Below, piece after piece: positions 11,131-23,400 of a DNA stretch of 64,000 bases. The stretch is from Selaginella moellendorffii (lineage: Eukaryota > Streptophyta > Lycopodiopsida > Selaginellales > Selaginellaceae): assembly GCF_000143415.4 (NCBI RefSeq), contig NW_003314272.1:2133728-2197727 (forward strand). Reading direction: 5' to 3'. Under the pieces are notes generated by a model. The model was not told where the DNA came from and did no database searches. It was given only the letters and a program-made list of their open reading frames with translations. Positions within the stretch are counted from its first letter, which is position 1. Each line of letters starts with the position of its first letter. Both the position numbers and the translations under genes were made by a program.

Positions 11131-14100
11131 CACCCTGTTGCCCTCTTCTTATGCATTTATAATTTATAATGAGTTTTTTCTTATTTTCAGAATGGAAGCA
11201 ACTACAAAAGGAGAGGGATGTTGGATCAAAGAGAAGACATGAGGAAAATGAGATCCAGGACAACAATCAAGTTGACCTTCAGATAGAGATTTCCACAGCG
11301 ACAACTCTATTGTCTTCCCAACCAAATAGCTCCAGTTCACATCCACTCCCACCACCGCCATCGATGCCACCACCACCATTACCACCGCCACCACCTTCAC
11401 CACCATTACCACCACCGCCACCTTTACCTTCATCACCACCATTACCACCACCGTCATCACCACCATTACCACCACCGCCATCACCACCATTACCACCACC
11501 ACTGTCATCACCACCATTACCATCACCACCGCCACCATCATCACCACCACCAGCACAACCATTGTCATCACTACCATTGCTGCCACAACCACAAATGCCA
11601 CTACTCTTAACATATTCACAAAATATGGCAGAAACAGAGCAGTGCCCAAGTGCGCTTGATGGCGGTGTTGGGCCCGAGTCAGGGGCTAGATCTGATAATA
11701 GTGCTACTGGAGGTGTAGCTGAAGCTGAAAGAGAAGTGGAGCTACCTAAACACATTGTCAACAAGCGCTTCCAAGAGACAGTTTTGAGAACTAAAGAGAA
11801 GGCCATTCACACGACTCTAGAGTCTCTCAAGTGGGAAGGCCTGGGGCACATGATCCGAGAAATCCCACTATGTCGATTCACTCAGACAAGCATCGTTTGG
11901 TCTGCTTCACCACACTTCGTCAACATGGACATCTATAGTCTGTACAAACAGAATGGACTTGGGACAAACATAGGTATGTTCCTTGTTTCGGTCTTCAAGC
12001 CAGGAATGACAAATACCCTCTCGGTGTCACCGGAAATTGAGAGGGATTGGGATGACATTTGGAAAATGAAGTTCGGCAAATTTGACATCAAGCTTATGAG
12101 CCATCCTGAGACTCAACAATTTGTGGGGAAAATGTTCTACATTATCGACGGGAATCATTGCTGGTGCACATGGATGAAGTGCATCTGAGAATGCTTCCGA
12201 GACGATCTTGTCTATCACATCAATGTTCTGGTTGGACATGTACACGCGAGAGGATCTCTAGATGTGGCAAGGCTTGTGATAGCTTGCCACAAAATTAATG
12301 CGTAAGTACCTCTCCCTCTTCAATCACTTTTAACAATTTGTGTTTTGCAGGCTGGGACAGTTTGTAATGCAGAAACAAAGCCTAGTACATGATATCGAGC
12401 AGATCCAGTTTCTTGCCAATCTCGACGAGGATGCAGTCCACAGCCACTATGGTGATGATTTAGCATCACTTATTTGACATCAACGAGGTCGTCAGGATGC
12501 CAATAGATGGTACAAGAATCCAATGGCTTTTATGACAGCTGTGTGGAGTAAGATATGTTCTTTCAAGTATACTTCTTATCATAGAATGTTTGTGTTTTCT
12601 TCAGCCATTGGTGAAGGTTAAGCAAAATGCATATGCACAGTCGCATCGAGTTGAAAATGATCAAGAACTCTCAGAGCATTTAGCTGCAATTGACAAGAAA
12701 ATCAACAACACAAAAAAGACAAAGGTAAAGAAATTACTTAGTGTGGCTGACCCTCGACACCCAAAGGAGTGGTTCAATATTATAACAGAGATTGCTTGTC
12801 ATGAAAGTAAGTATTGTTTGTGTTTACATAAAAGTTCTCACAAAAGTTATTTTTTAGTGGGCAAGACTCCAGATGAGATTATTTACAACATCTCAAAGTC
12901 AAAGCTTACATATGAGGAACAGATACACATTCTGAACGACCTCAATAGCAGACTCAAGGAAGGAGAAAAAGGTCAGTATGATGGAGACTATGATGAGGAG
13001 GATCGTCTACATTTCACAAACTGTATATGAAGGGGAGATGTTTCTAGCGCCTTTCATAGGGGATGATCCTGAGCAACTTCCATTTAAGGACATCGTCACC
13101 ATTAAGCTTACAAAACTCAGAGAGGATTAGCTGCCAAAGAAGGCCACAAGCACGACTCCATTTGATAAACAACTTGGCCAACCTTACTTCATGTGTCGAG
13201 CGGCTTTCAGGTAACATACAATTTCTCAACTATACTCAATTGTTTATATTCTATTATATGGTGTGAGAGATGGAGGCATGTACCCGACAACAATGAAGTT
13301 TCCAGCAGCAATAAAGCATGCTTGTCCTTGGGAATTGGAGATGCCAGATTATGAACCAACCCACCATGAGGCTGCAAGAGGCAACAATGATGACGAAGAT
13401 GATAACCATGAGAATGTTGACCCTGTTGGTGCCAATGGCGAGCAGAGTGAAGATAGCGGTGAGAATGAGATTCTTCAAGACGAAGTCAAGCAAGAGAACC
13501 AGAACGTCCAAGAAGTTCTACCTCAACGAAAGCATGCAAATCCACATCTGGAGGAATTAGTCAACAGTGATGATGATCGTCCAAGACGTCCTTGTAACCA
13601 AGGAACTTCTCGAGGTATATTTCTTTTAATTCTCTCCTTTTCTTAGTTCCTCAAAATGGTTGCAGCAAAAACTATCAGGAGTAACTTCATTCCAGCTCGT
13701 CTTGATGCTCGAGAAGAGGACTTGGAGGAACTTATATCTACCACACACCACATGACGGTATGTAAATTTTTCTTAAGTTCACATTTTATTTTTGTCCTCT
13801 CCCCCTAGATGCGCCCTGTATCTCCAATGGCATTCCGTGGTGAAGTTAGGATCTTTATTGGCTCCTATAGTTCATTGATGGCATCTTTTGAGGAGGATGT
13901 TGAGAATATGGCTATCCGGCAAAAGTGGGAGCGCTTTTGTCAGAAGATCCATAGGTGACCGCTCAAGAGCACAAACTTCATGCTCTTTGACATGCCAGAT
14001 GGTCTTCCAAACGCTAATGGTGATGTCCCAAGCTGGAACAACCTGACTAAAGACCACTTGAAGAATGCATTCCTTTTGGCAGCAATTCTCCTTCACACAA

Positions 14101-14571
14101 CCGGTCAAGTTGCCTTCATTCTCCCGAATGACCCCCATTGGATGTCCTACGTTATGAGGTATGCAAGTTGAGTCAACTTCAAGAGGTTCTCTTCCGGGTG
14201 CATCATGGATAGTGTTGGGGTCGAGACCAAAGGTGTCCTAGGCATGCCAGAGAAGGTAAAAAATCATCTTCTATTTTGGTTATCTCTAAAGTTTTATTAT
14301 CCAGGTTATGATGTGGACCTACCATGTGTTCTGCAGAAGAGAAAATGACGGTTTTTGTGATAGTGAGCGTGCTGCAAGGGTTTTGCCAGAGTATGATAGC
14401 TTTACTGACATCATACCAAATCTCATAGACGACGACATCTGCAACACATTGTCTGGGTATCAGTTCTGATCTCCATCGGCAATGCATGTCCTACTTGAGC
14501 TTTATTTCCCAACTAGGGGTGTTGTCATCGATTGCACAGTAGGTAGTGGTTCGATGGTCGAAGCAACACGG

Positions 14572-16378
14572 TGTAAGCGACTAAATTTTCCATTCTACTG
14601 TAGTCACTTAACCACACCTCCGACCACTTGGAGGAGTCTCATTCACAACCTCCATTAGTCCAATTTAGGACTTGGGACTTGCTAGCCCCAAGAATGGCAT
14701 CCATGCCACTCAACACTTGCACTTGGTCCAAGTGCTTCACGTGTCCGGTCCCAAGACCGACGCCCAAAGGTACCACTGACATCTCGGCCCGTTATGCTAA
14801 GGCCATGCCCATTCACCCTTGCTGCACTAGTGGTCCAATACCACTTGCATCACAATCCCGTCTCTCCAAGACTGGGCCATCTGTCCACGAGTGGTCATCC
14901 TAGATCCACTCCTTAGCATCCTTAGGGTGTCCACAGACCTGGGGAATTGCCTTCCCCAAAGTCCCTTTGTCAGTTCCTACCAAGTCCTTTTCTGCCCCTG
15001 GCCGTGTTTGCTAACACTGCCACTGGATCGAGGCCCACGGGCCCGACCACTAAGTCCTACGGTCCTCTGGGACTTCCTCACCACACGACTGTGTCCTTGG
15101 TCACTACCCCAGAGGACTGCTCCTCTTCCTTTCCACAGTCTGGGCCTTTGGGACAACATTTCGGAACACCGTGGCCTTACGCGAGCCACCTGTGTACTCT
15201 CCCCGCCTTTCGCCTTTAGGTGCTCTAGCCATGGGCTTAGAGCAAGGTTCCGTTGAGCCACGCCTGGTATCCAAGAAGGTAGTGCCACCCACACTTGGAT
15301 TGGGAGCATCGGCCAGTCGATCTCCCGGGGGAACTAGAGCCGGCTCTTGAACACTTCACCAAGCTACCCCGCTTGTCGGTCCGTATTCACTCTAGTCTTG
15401 GACTCCCCAGTGGTCAGTTCATCACACAACACTGGGTCTGGCCTTCCTGGGCCAAACTGGCCTTTCCTGGCCAAACTGGCTCCACTGCAGTCCTCCCCCT
15501 TACTATACTTTTGGAGCTCACCAAACCCCCTAGGGTCTGGGAGACGAACGCTTTGGGCTTTCACCCTCTCAGACTCGAACTCGGACTCAGACTCGGACTC
15601 AGACTCGGACTCGGACTCGGACTCAGCCTTGGCCTCGGTCTCGGTCTCGGTCCCGGTCTTGGTCCCGGTCTCGGTCTCGGTCCCGGTCTCGGTCCCGGTC
15701 TCGGTCTCGACCTCAGACTCCATCTCGGGTCCTTCTTGGACTCCATCTCGGACTCCATCTCGGTCCATCTCGGACTCCATCTCGGACTCCATCTCGGACT
15801 CCGTCTCGGTCCATCTCGGACTCCGTCTCGGTCCATCTCGGACTCCGTCTCGGTCCACCTCGGACTCCACCTCGGACTCCATCTCGGGTCCATCTCGGAC
15901 TCCATCTCGGACTCCATCTCGGGTCCATCTCGGACTCCGTCTCGGTCCACCTCGGACTCCATCTCGGACTCCATCTCGGGTCCATTTCGGACTCCATCTC
16001 GGACTCCATATCGGACTCCACTTCGGGTCCATCTCGGACTCCATATCGGACTCCATCTCGGACTCCACTTCGGACTCCATATCGGACTCCACTTCGGGTC
16101 CATCTCGGACTCCAACTAGGGTCCGTCTCGGACTCCATCTCGGACACTTCCACGTGTCATGTGTTGGTCCTTTTTGGGTCCCTTTTTGGAGCCTCGCTTA
16201 TTGCTCGCTTCGTGCTTGTTCCTCGAGCACTTTGTTGGGAGTTCCACTCCCACTCTCGACCTTTCAAGTCGGAGCTTTTAGTCCAAACGTGTTACACTCG
16301 TTTGGCTTTCACTTCAGCCACTACCACGTGGCACCATTTCCAGCTCCACTTTGGGGCCCAGGGATTTTGTGTCTCACA
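14572..16378. mobile_element. Solo LTR (family A), 1.8 kb
   Basis: The unit starts TGTAAGCGACTAAATTTTCC and ends GTGTCTCACA. A 5-bp target duplication CACGG flanks it (14567-14571 and 16379-16383), diagnostic of a solo LTR left by LTR-LTR recombination. A close relative is 54853-56612, and a diverged inverted copy is 22741-24339. Removing the LTR and one CACGG joins the methyltransferase-like reading frame on either side, which confirms the boundaries. Open frames within it (Ser-Asp or Arg-rich) are translations of its tandem repeat and are not genes. Confidence 0.93.
15575..16150. repeat. CTCGGACTC tandem repeat inside LTR family A
   Basis: Degenerate hexamer/nonamer repeats (CTCGGACTC, CTCGGTCCC) grade into a 12-24 bp unit of the form ACTCCATCTCGG. 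The whole block is about 0.57 kb. The same block is found at 55850-56380, and a decayed inverted form at 22780-23340. It therefore travels as an internal satellite of the LTR. Confidence 0.85.
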
Positions 16379-16472
16379 CACGGGACTCTGGTAGATTGGT
16401 GTTTGTGATTGAAGAATATGAGTTCTCCAAATGCCGTCTTCGAGGTTTTCGTCCTTCTCTATCAGTTTCTTC

Positions 16473-16880
16473 TAGGAGGTAATTTATGATGTTTTAAAAA
16501 CTTATAAATAATATATATTTAGTTTTCTAGAAGTCTTCCTAGGTATGCATGGCACATCATATGCAATGTGTAAATTGAGGAGTGGTATGAAAAATCTATT
16601 TATTAATGATACATTAAAAGACAATTGAATGCATCCACTTGCAATAAGAAAGATGTGTCACATATCAATGTGATAATGATTGTGACACTAATAGTTTCAG
16701 TGCAGCAGATAGCGACAGTGATAGTGTTAGTGACAGAGACAATGTCAGTGTCAGAGATGACAAAGTTACAGTGTCAGTCTATCAAATTTCATAATTACTA
16801 GTATTATCAGTTTATTATCTATAGGTAATACAATTTTGTTAATACAAAAAAGGCGAGAGGCGGGGGGGGGATGAATAATA
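16473..16880. other. AT-rich non-coding stretch
   Basis: Between the end of the ParB/MTase-like gene and the minus-strand zinc-finger-like pseudogene. A GT/CAGTG-rich stretch (about 16690-16780) looks like a decayed simple repeat. I see no gene. Confidence 0.4.
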
Positions 16881-17462
16881 TCACAATGTAAGAATTATTA
16901 GTGGCTGGAATTTTTTGTAGGATGGCCTAAAAATACCATATTCAGCACTTGTGGATGTAGGATTTACTAACGAAATATTGTTCCTTACCATGAAATGATA
17001 ATGATTGTGTGTTCTTAACTCTTTCTTGATTTTCTTATACATCCATTTATGCACACCTTCCGCACCAGTTCTTGGGCAGTTGTGACAATGTTCTAGAAAA
17101 GTTTCTAGACCCATACAGCCTTCTGTTTTATCTAAATAAAAGTAGCAGATGGGACACTAGAGATAATATGTGTTCATTCTTTCAAAAGTTTCAACCATAT
17201 CGGGAGCAAGATCTTGAAGAAACATCTAGCATCGCTCTTGAAGCACATGAGGCAATTCATCTTTAGTAGCAACATCTAGAACATTATCTGGAAGAAGGAT
17301 CTCTTGTTCAGTCACACTTGGGGCTACAAAAGAAAAAGCCTCACAACGATTGATGTATGGAGGGAAGGGTGGAATGTTGGTAGAAGTTGGAGATGGAGGT
17401 GGAGACTCATATGAAATGCATGGGGGTTAAGTGCAAGTAGCAATAGCATTTTCCCTAACCAT
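16881..17462 (-). pseudogene. Zinc-finger-like small gene, decayed duplicate
   Basis: This is a decayed tandem duplicate of the gene at 17721-18275. It starts with ATG at 17462 (MVRENAIA) and keeps the block CPICYFYLDKTEGCMGLETFL...EHCHNCPR and the tail MYKKIKKELRTHNHYHF...AEYGIFRP. In-frame stops (for example TAA shortly after the start and TAG at about 17266) interrupt it. No function is recognised. The C-x2-C ... H-x2-C-x2-C spacing suggests a small zinc-binding module. It lies downstream of and convergent with the ParB/MTase-like gene. Confidence 0.5.
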
Positions 17463-17720
17463 TCCTACACTCTAAACAAACTGAAATTTCAATGTTGAAA
17501 GCATCCCTTGTTGGTATTTATACCAAGAAAAGATCTAGGGGTTCTTGAAAGTTTAAATTGTCAGTCTCAAAAATGGGACTTCAGAACTATAACAGTGTCA
17601 GAACCACTTGTATATATAATAATATCTTTATACATGCTAGAATAATATCATTCTCGAAAATATAAGATTCTTCACTTTACTCATAAAGAATTAAACTTTT
17701 GAAAAAACTATGCATGACTT

Positions 17721-18275
17721 TCACATTACATTAAAGGGTGGCCTAAATATCCCATATTCAACACTTACTAATGTAGTGTTCACTAATGGAATATTGTTCT
17801 CCACCATGAAATCATAATAACTGTGTGTTTTTAATTCTTTCTTGATTTTCTTATACATCCACGTGTGCACACCTTCCAAATCTGCTCTTGGGCATTTGCG
17901 ACAATGCTCAATAAAATTTACCAAACCCATGCAACCATCTATCTTGTTTAAATAAAAGTTGCATATAGGACAATGAAGATAATATGTATCTACATTAAGC
18001 TCCCCTGCCATATCTAGAGCAAGATCTTGAAGAAAATATTGATATTGCTCTTGAAGCATTGGAGGCAATCCAACTTTTTTAACAACATCATAAAGAAGGA
18101 ATTCTTGTTCAGTTGCACTCGAGGTTGCAAATGGAAGAGCCTCACAATAGCCCTTAAAATGAAAAGGAGGATTATTGCGTAGAGGTGAAGGTGGATTATT
18201 GGTTGAGATTGGAAATGGAGGTGGAGACTCATATGAGAGGCCTTCGGGACCAAAAATAAACTTCTTCCTAACCAT
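17721..18275 (-). CDS. Small zinc-finger-like protein, intact 184-codon frame
   Basis: The start ATG at 18275 gives MVRKKFIFGPEGL and the frame is open for 184 residues. A Pro/Asn-rich N-terminus (residues about 15-40) is followed by TEQEFLLYDVVKK. A Cys/His cluster follows, CPICNFYL then FIEHCRKCPR (about residues 110-140), and a basic Lys-rich helix-like tail MYKKIKKELKTH. The cluster fits a treble-clef or C2HC-like finger, but I do not recognise the family. A decayed duplicate lies at 16881-17462. The surrounding element genes suggest it is element cargo or a transposon DNA-binding accessory. This is one of very few undamaged frames in the window. Confidence 0.45.
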   Translation of the reverse strand: MVRKKFIFGPEGLSYESPPPFPISTNNPPSPLRNNPPFHFKGYCEALPFATSSATEQEFLLYDVVKKVGLPPMLQEQYQYFLQDLALDMAGELNVDTYYLHCPICNFYLNKIDGCMGLVNFIEHCRKCPRADLEGVHTWMYKKIKKELKTHSYYDFMVENNIPLVNTTLVSVEYGIFRPPFNVM

Positions 18276-18619
18276 TGCAACACACAAGAAGAATTAAACT
18301 TCCTAGCAATAAGAATTCTCTCATTAATATACTATATTTTAATCTTGGGAATGATGTTTTATTATGACATGACACTATATTGAATGATAATTGTCAGTCT
18401 TAGTAATTACAACCTACTATGAGAGACAAGTGGCTATAGGGTTTCAGAAGCTAAAAACTAGCATATAATTAATATGTAGCCTTATTTTATATAGTTGGCC
18501 TGCCATATATAATAATAGTGAATATACACAGGCACACGAGTATGCCTTTTTGCAAGATTACCTTTCAATCCCAAAATCATATATAGATTTAATTCTTTAA
18601 TTTGTCCACATCATATATC

Positions 18620-19002
18620 CTACAGAGATGCACAGGAGGCCAGCATAAAAAGGTAAGGCAGTTAAATTTATTGGTACCGTCTCCAAGCAGAAGCAAGGTA
18701 AAATAAACTTGGCTCAAACACTTGAGTGTGAGATTCTCTCCACAAAGTACATCACTGCGCTTGCAAAGGAGTACACAGTCAAAACAGAAGGTGGAGAGTA
18801 CACAATTGCCATTCACGACTTTCCTTTTTGCACATGTCTAGACTTTACGAAGCGCAAGGAACATGGGAAGGCATATGCTCCTTGCAAGCATATGTACTAC
18901 ATCATCATCAACATCTTGCACCAGGATCCTAAAGTGGATATTCATATACACCAAGTAAACTTTACTATTGCTGAGTTGCAAAAAACTTTTGGAGCTAACT
19001 AG
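18620..19002 (+). pseudogene. MULE transposase C-terminal SWIM finger fragment
   Basis: The frame from about 18709 encodes EYTVKTEGGEYTIAIHDF, then C-T-C and PCKHMYYIIINILHQDPK, ending FGAN and a stop. This is the SWIM zinc finger (CxC...CxH) that ends MULE transposases. It is the close homologue of 6938-6615, with one Cys of the middle pair replaced. No catalytic domain is attached, so it is a fragment of another element copy. Confidence 0.75.
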
Positions 19003-20436
19003 ATTTCTCCAACACTATCGATGTTTATTCTCTATCAATAAAACTTATTATACTTTATATAATTAATAAAAATGTGCTTTTTCATTTCACATTTCATTTT
19101 ATATGCTTCTGAGTGTTCTTTTTGCAATACTGCCCATAGTACTTGTGTGTTTCCATTTCTGTCTTTACCATCTCAAAAAAGATTTCATAGTAGACTTTCA
19201 GATGCGTGATATTGCAGTGTGTTGCAAGAGCATATATACCATCATACTCATCATTGCCATTGTTTCCACTAGATGCTAGAAAACATATGAGGCACTTTTT
19301 GAAAGTGGCAGAATTGCACTTTTCTAAAACAAGTAAAAGGGCATTCTTTTTCACCCAATTTGTTGCACCCTCTGTCATTGTATTTATCTCTAACTCATAA
19401 TCACTATCCTCACTATCCTGTTTTTCATTCTCTTGTGTGGTTTGGTTATGCTATGCAATGGGATAGTTATTGCATCTCCTAGCCCTTAAACCCTGGGAAG
19501 AAAGATTGTGAGAGTTAAAATTACCAACACTAGAACCTATAGACATTTGTGTGTATTTCCCTTTTTTCAAATGAGAGTGTGAATGAAGATTTCTAAATTC
19601 TAGATAGTATGCTATGACAAACCCCTCAAGAATGTATTCTAAAAAGAACCAAGTCTTTCTTTTATATGCAATAAGCTTACATCAATGGTTTTTTTTTTTC
19701 CTTTCAAACGGTTATATGGCTTTATATAGAATCTTATTTCAAATTTAATAATTTTTTAATTCTAACAAACCTGACATTTACTAGCTAGAAAGCATAGAGT
19801 ACAAATTTAAAGAAGTGATAAGAATACTCTTTTTGCAAATATTTTATTTTATGTTCTAACAAATATCCTATCATTGGATATAGTAAATATTTTAATTATT
19901 AGAACAAGAAGTGTTCTTTAGAACATTTTTATATATATAATATATAAAGAGTTATTAAATTATTAGGTTCGCCATAACCTTAAAATTTTTAATTTTATAA
20001 TGTTTGTACTAAATTACAATTAAAAATTGAGCTCAACTCTTCAATTCGTGAGCTCAAGTATGGTCCGCACCTTGTAGAAGCAATGGCACAAGCTCATATA
20101 CAACAAGAGCCCACAGTTAAAGAGCATAATACTATACAGACTCCTCCTTTTATGGATGTGGATCCCAAGGAAGACTAAGTTTTGGTTTTTTTTTAGTTGA
20201 ATTTTTTAGTGGTAATATAGAGTTTCTTCTTTGACTTATGATATTTATTTTCTTATTAAACTTATATTATTTAGCTTTTTCTTGGACTAAAAATATGTCT
20301 TAAGTTTTGAATAGAATTGTTGGTTCGTCCCAAACCAGCCATTTAAACAACAACTTTTGTATTTGGTGGACTATATTGACTTTCATTGACTTTCATTGAC
20401 TTGAGCTCATCTTGTAAGCTCAACTCAAAAACTACC
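19003..20436. other. MULE 3' flank with an unrecognised minus-strand frame
   Basis: AT-rich sequence homologous in inverted orientation to 5991-6560, with an extra section at about 19250-19690 that is absent there. A minus-strand frame 19378-19094 (94 codons, TEGATNWVKK...CFLASSGNNGND...THCNITHLKVYYE) looks protein-like, but I do not recognise it and see no good start codon. It may be an exon of a further element gene. Nothing else stands out. Confidence 0.35.
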
Positions 20437-23400
20437 CAACCCTAAATCTCGTAGGTACTCTCCCCACATTCCACCTTTGGGTGCTTTAGCTATGTGGCTA
20501 GAGCAAGGTTCTAATGAGCCATGCCAAGTATCAAAGTAAGTAGTGCCACCCACACTTGGATTGGGAGCATCTAATGCTATGTAGAGTCTAAAGTATAAAA
20601 TTATCCATGTTAGACCATATGGCAATTAAAAAGCTTGCGAAAAGAGATACCTTAGCAAGCTAAGGGAAAGAGTCCCTTCAAAGTTCCCAAAAATGATTTT
20701 AATAATACTTAGAAAGACAAGTATAAATGGTTCGTAGAAACACGCAAAATTAAAGTGGTGTAACAAAAGCGTGGTCTTGAAGCTTGTCATAAGGCAATCT
20801 CGAATATTTAAAGAGATGGCTTTCACACTTATGCATGAAACCATATTACACTAGTTAGATGATTTTCTATACAAAATTGGCAAGTCGGGGGAATAAAAAC
20901 CTTAATTAAAGGTGTTGACTTTAAAAGAGGTGACCTATGGGGCCAAACATGAAGGAGTCTATGCATGATCACAAACTTATTAAGTGAAAGGACTTGATAA
21001 TTTGGAGGAACTAGATTCCTAAACTGTGATCTGTAGCACATTTTGGATATAAGTTGGTGCACCAGTGTGGGGAGTCACACTAGGCATCCTAGGTAATACC
21101 ATCTGTAAATGCATATACAAAAGTTGGGTTCAAGTCCCAACCCTCTAGTGTTTGGGTTCGAGTCCCAACTCACTAGGGCAGAGTGATGGTTTAGAATACG
21201 GTGGTCATGAACTTTTAGTAAGGAGATTGGCTTGAGCACACTATTAATTGGGGAATGCCTCGGAGTTGTGATGCATAATTAAATTACTTAATGTGAAAGT
21301 TTAGTATATCTAACTTGAATACTTTAATGCAAATGGCACCAAGGACGTGGTGAATGAGATGGGGACACCCAGTTTTAGTTGCTATAGACCCTTGGCTAGA
21401 AGGGCTAGCTTGGGCGCACTGCCAAATGTGGGGGATGCCCTCGCGGTTATGGTTAATAACTTAAAAGTTTGGAAGATTTAGTATTTATTAGTAAACTTGT
21501 TAAGGTGTCAATGTGAAATCACTAAGTGATTCTATGGCTAAACAAGGACAAAGTCCTTGCTAAGTTAATAAATAAGGTTCCTAGTTCCAAGTGTTTATTT
21601 GAACTGTTAGTAATGGTATGACTTGATCGAGGTGACCAAGTGGGAAGGATACTTAAGGGAAATGAACTATATTAATGTGATGATATAGTGAGTCTAACAA
21701 AGTAATCTCTAGGAAATACCAATAGGAGGGTCACAAAGTTGGGCTATGGATAAAGCCTATAGCAAAAAATGCTAAAGAGACCTATTAAAGGTAAACTCCT
21801 TTTGGATTTTGCAAAGTAGAGCCTTTACTATGGAACCAAAAGGATATTTCAAGGATGGAGGTAGTGATCATATATTATTTGGTGCAACAATTAAAGAATA
21901 AGAGCAAAAGACTAGTGGCCAAAATTGGGGCATAAAAATCATTAAAAAATATCTAAAAGTTAAACAAGGAACACTCATATGTTCGATGCTAACAGATTGT
22001 GGGAAAGGAAATATGTTTCCAAGAACAAATTCCCAAATGCTCTAATTTGGCAAAGATGAAAGCTCCAAAAGAAGGAGTGGCAAGGTAGCCAAATGATAGG
22101 GCCACAGACAGCTCTAGCACAAATCATGGATAACTAAAACTTAGTGCAAAAGGTGGCACAAAATAGAAAAAAGGATGATGGTGCCCTGAAGTAAAGAATT
22201 TTCTAGAGTGGGGAAGTGGAGTTTGCACAATATGTGTAATGCAAGATGTTAGAGACACTCAAGAAATTGACTTAAGAAATCAAAATTAAAGTTTTAAAGT
22301 GTGGTTGCTAAGTTGATAGAAGCCAAAACTACTCGGGAATGAATAATGGGATTGAGATAGAGAAGATGTTTCTAAAGAGTTTTGGAGAATTAAACGAACA
22401 TAGGAGAAGAACCACCATATATGACCAAATGAGTCTTTAAGTTAAAGAGACTATGCTCCTTAGAGGATGGGAAAGGCATGGTGAGCCTTCGATATCAAAC
22501 CATTGATGGTTTCACTAGTTTCTCTGAAAGTGTACTCTTAATATTGTATTAATCCTTAAGGGACTCAGAGTAATGTACATATATATTGCATCAGACCATT
22601 GATGAATATTCATTTGGTGCTAAGGAAAGTGGTAATCCATGATGGGGTTACTTTATAAAATGGTTTATCATTTGATGAGGACATCAAACTTCAGTTATGG
22701 GTGGTGGATTTAGAAAGAAGTGAGTCTCTAAAAAAGGGATGCAAGAGGACTAACACATAACACATGGAAGTGTCAAAATAGAGTCCAAGAAGGAGTCTAA
22801 GACAGACTTGAGGTGGACCTGAGATGGAGTCCAAGATAGACTCGAAATGGAGTTCGAAATAGACCCCAGATGGAGTTCAAGATGGAGTCTGACATGGACC
22901 TGAGATAGAGTCTGAGATGGACCTAAAATAGAGTCCGAGATGGAGTCCAAGATGGACCTAAGATGGAGTTCGAGATGGACCCAAGATAGAGTCCGAGATG
23001 GAGTTTAAAATGGACTCGAGATGGAGTCTAAAATGGAGTCTAAGATGGAGTCTAACAAAGAGCCCGAGAAGGAGTTTGAAATGGACCCAAGACGGAGTCC
23101 GAGATGGAGTTTGAAATGGACCCAAGATGGAGAGAGTCCAAGAAGGAGCCTAAGATGGACCTGAGAAGAAGTCCGAGATGGAGTTTAAGATGGATCTAAG
23201 ATGGAGTCCAAGGTCAAGGCCGAGAAAGAGACCGAGACTAAGATCGAGTCCGAGTCTGAGACCAAGATTGAGTCTGGGTCCGAGTCCGAGTCTGAGTCCA
23301 AGCCCGAGTCTGAGTCCGAGCCCGAGTCTGAGTTTGAGTTCAAGGGTAAAAGCCCAAAGCATTCATCTCCTAGACCCTGGGGGTTTGGTGAGCTCCAAAA

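Larger units (their letters stand above)
11191..16472 (+). pseudogene. ParB-like / DNA-methyltransferase-like element gene, copy 2 (split by a solo LTR)
   Basis: This is the best-preserved copy. An exon begins after the TTATTTTCAG acceptor at 11190. It encodes a basic segment, a Pro-rich run (11340-11560), the conserved block KRFQETVLRTKE...IREIPLC (11760-11875), and a ParB/sulfiredoxin-like core with YIIDGNH near 12140-12160 (family pattern DGxHR, here followed by Cys). Short introns lie at 12302-12350, 12548-12604 and 12807-12857. After an acidic linker (13330-13500), motif-IV-like FMLFDMPDGLP (about 13975-14010) and motif-I-like VVIDCTVGSGS (about 14524-14555) suggest a beta-order N6/N4 DNA methyltransferase. 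The solo LTR 14572-16378 splits the frame. Without it and one target copy, the frame continues into GRLVFVIEEYEF (motif-II-like) and stops near 16472. In-frame stops such as TGA 12476 mark it as dead. ParB-plus-methylase fusions are known in prokaryotes and phages; function here is inferred. Confidence 0.6.

Noticed and set aside
10319-11266. Long open frames on both strands in the GC-rich block
   Set aside because: They overlap in several frames, have biased Ala/Gly/Arg/Pro composition and follow the inverted repeats, so they are composition artefacts.
11279-11806. Gly-rich and Val/Met-rich minus-strand frames
   Set aside because: They are antisense shadows of the Pro-rich exon of the ParB/MTase-like gene.
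15347-16408. Frames of 240-350 codons rich in Ser-Asp, Arg-Ser or Glu-Ser (also at 55628-56770)
   Set aside because: They are translations of the CTCGGACTC satellite in a solo LTR, with equivalent frames on both strands.
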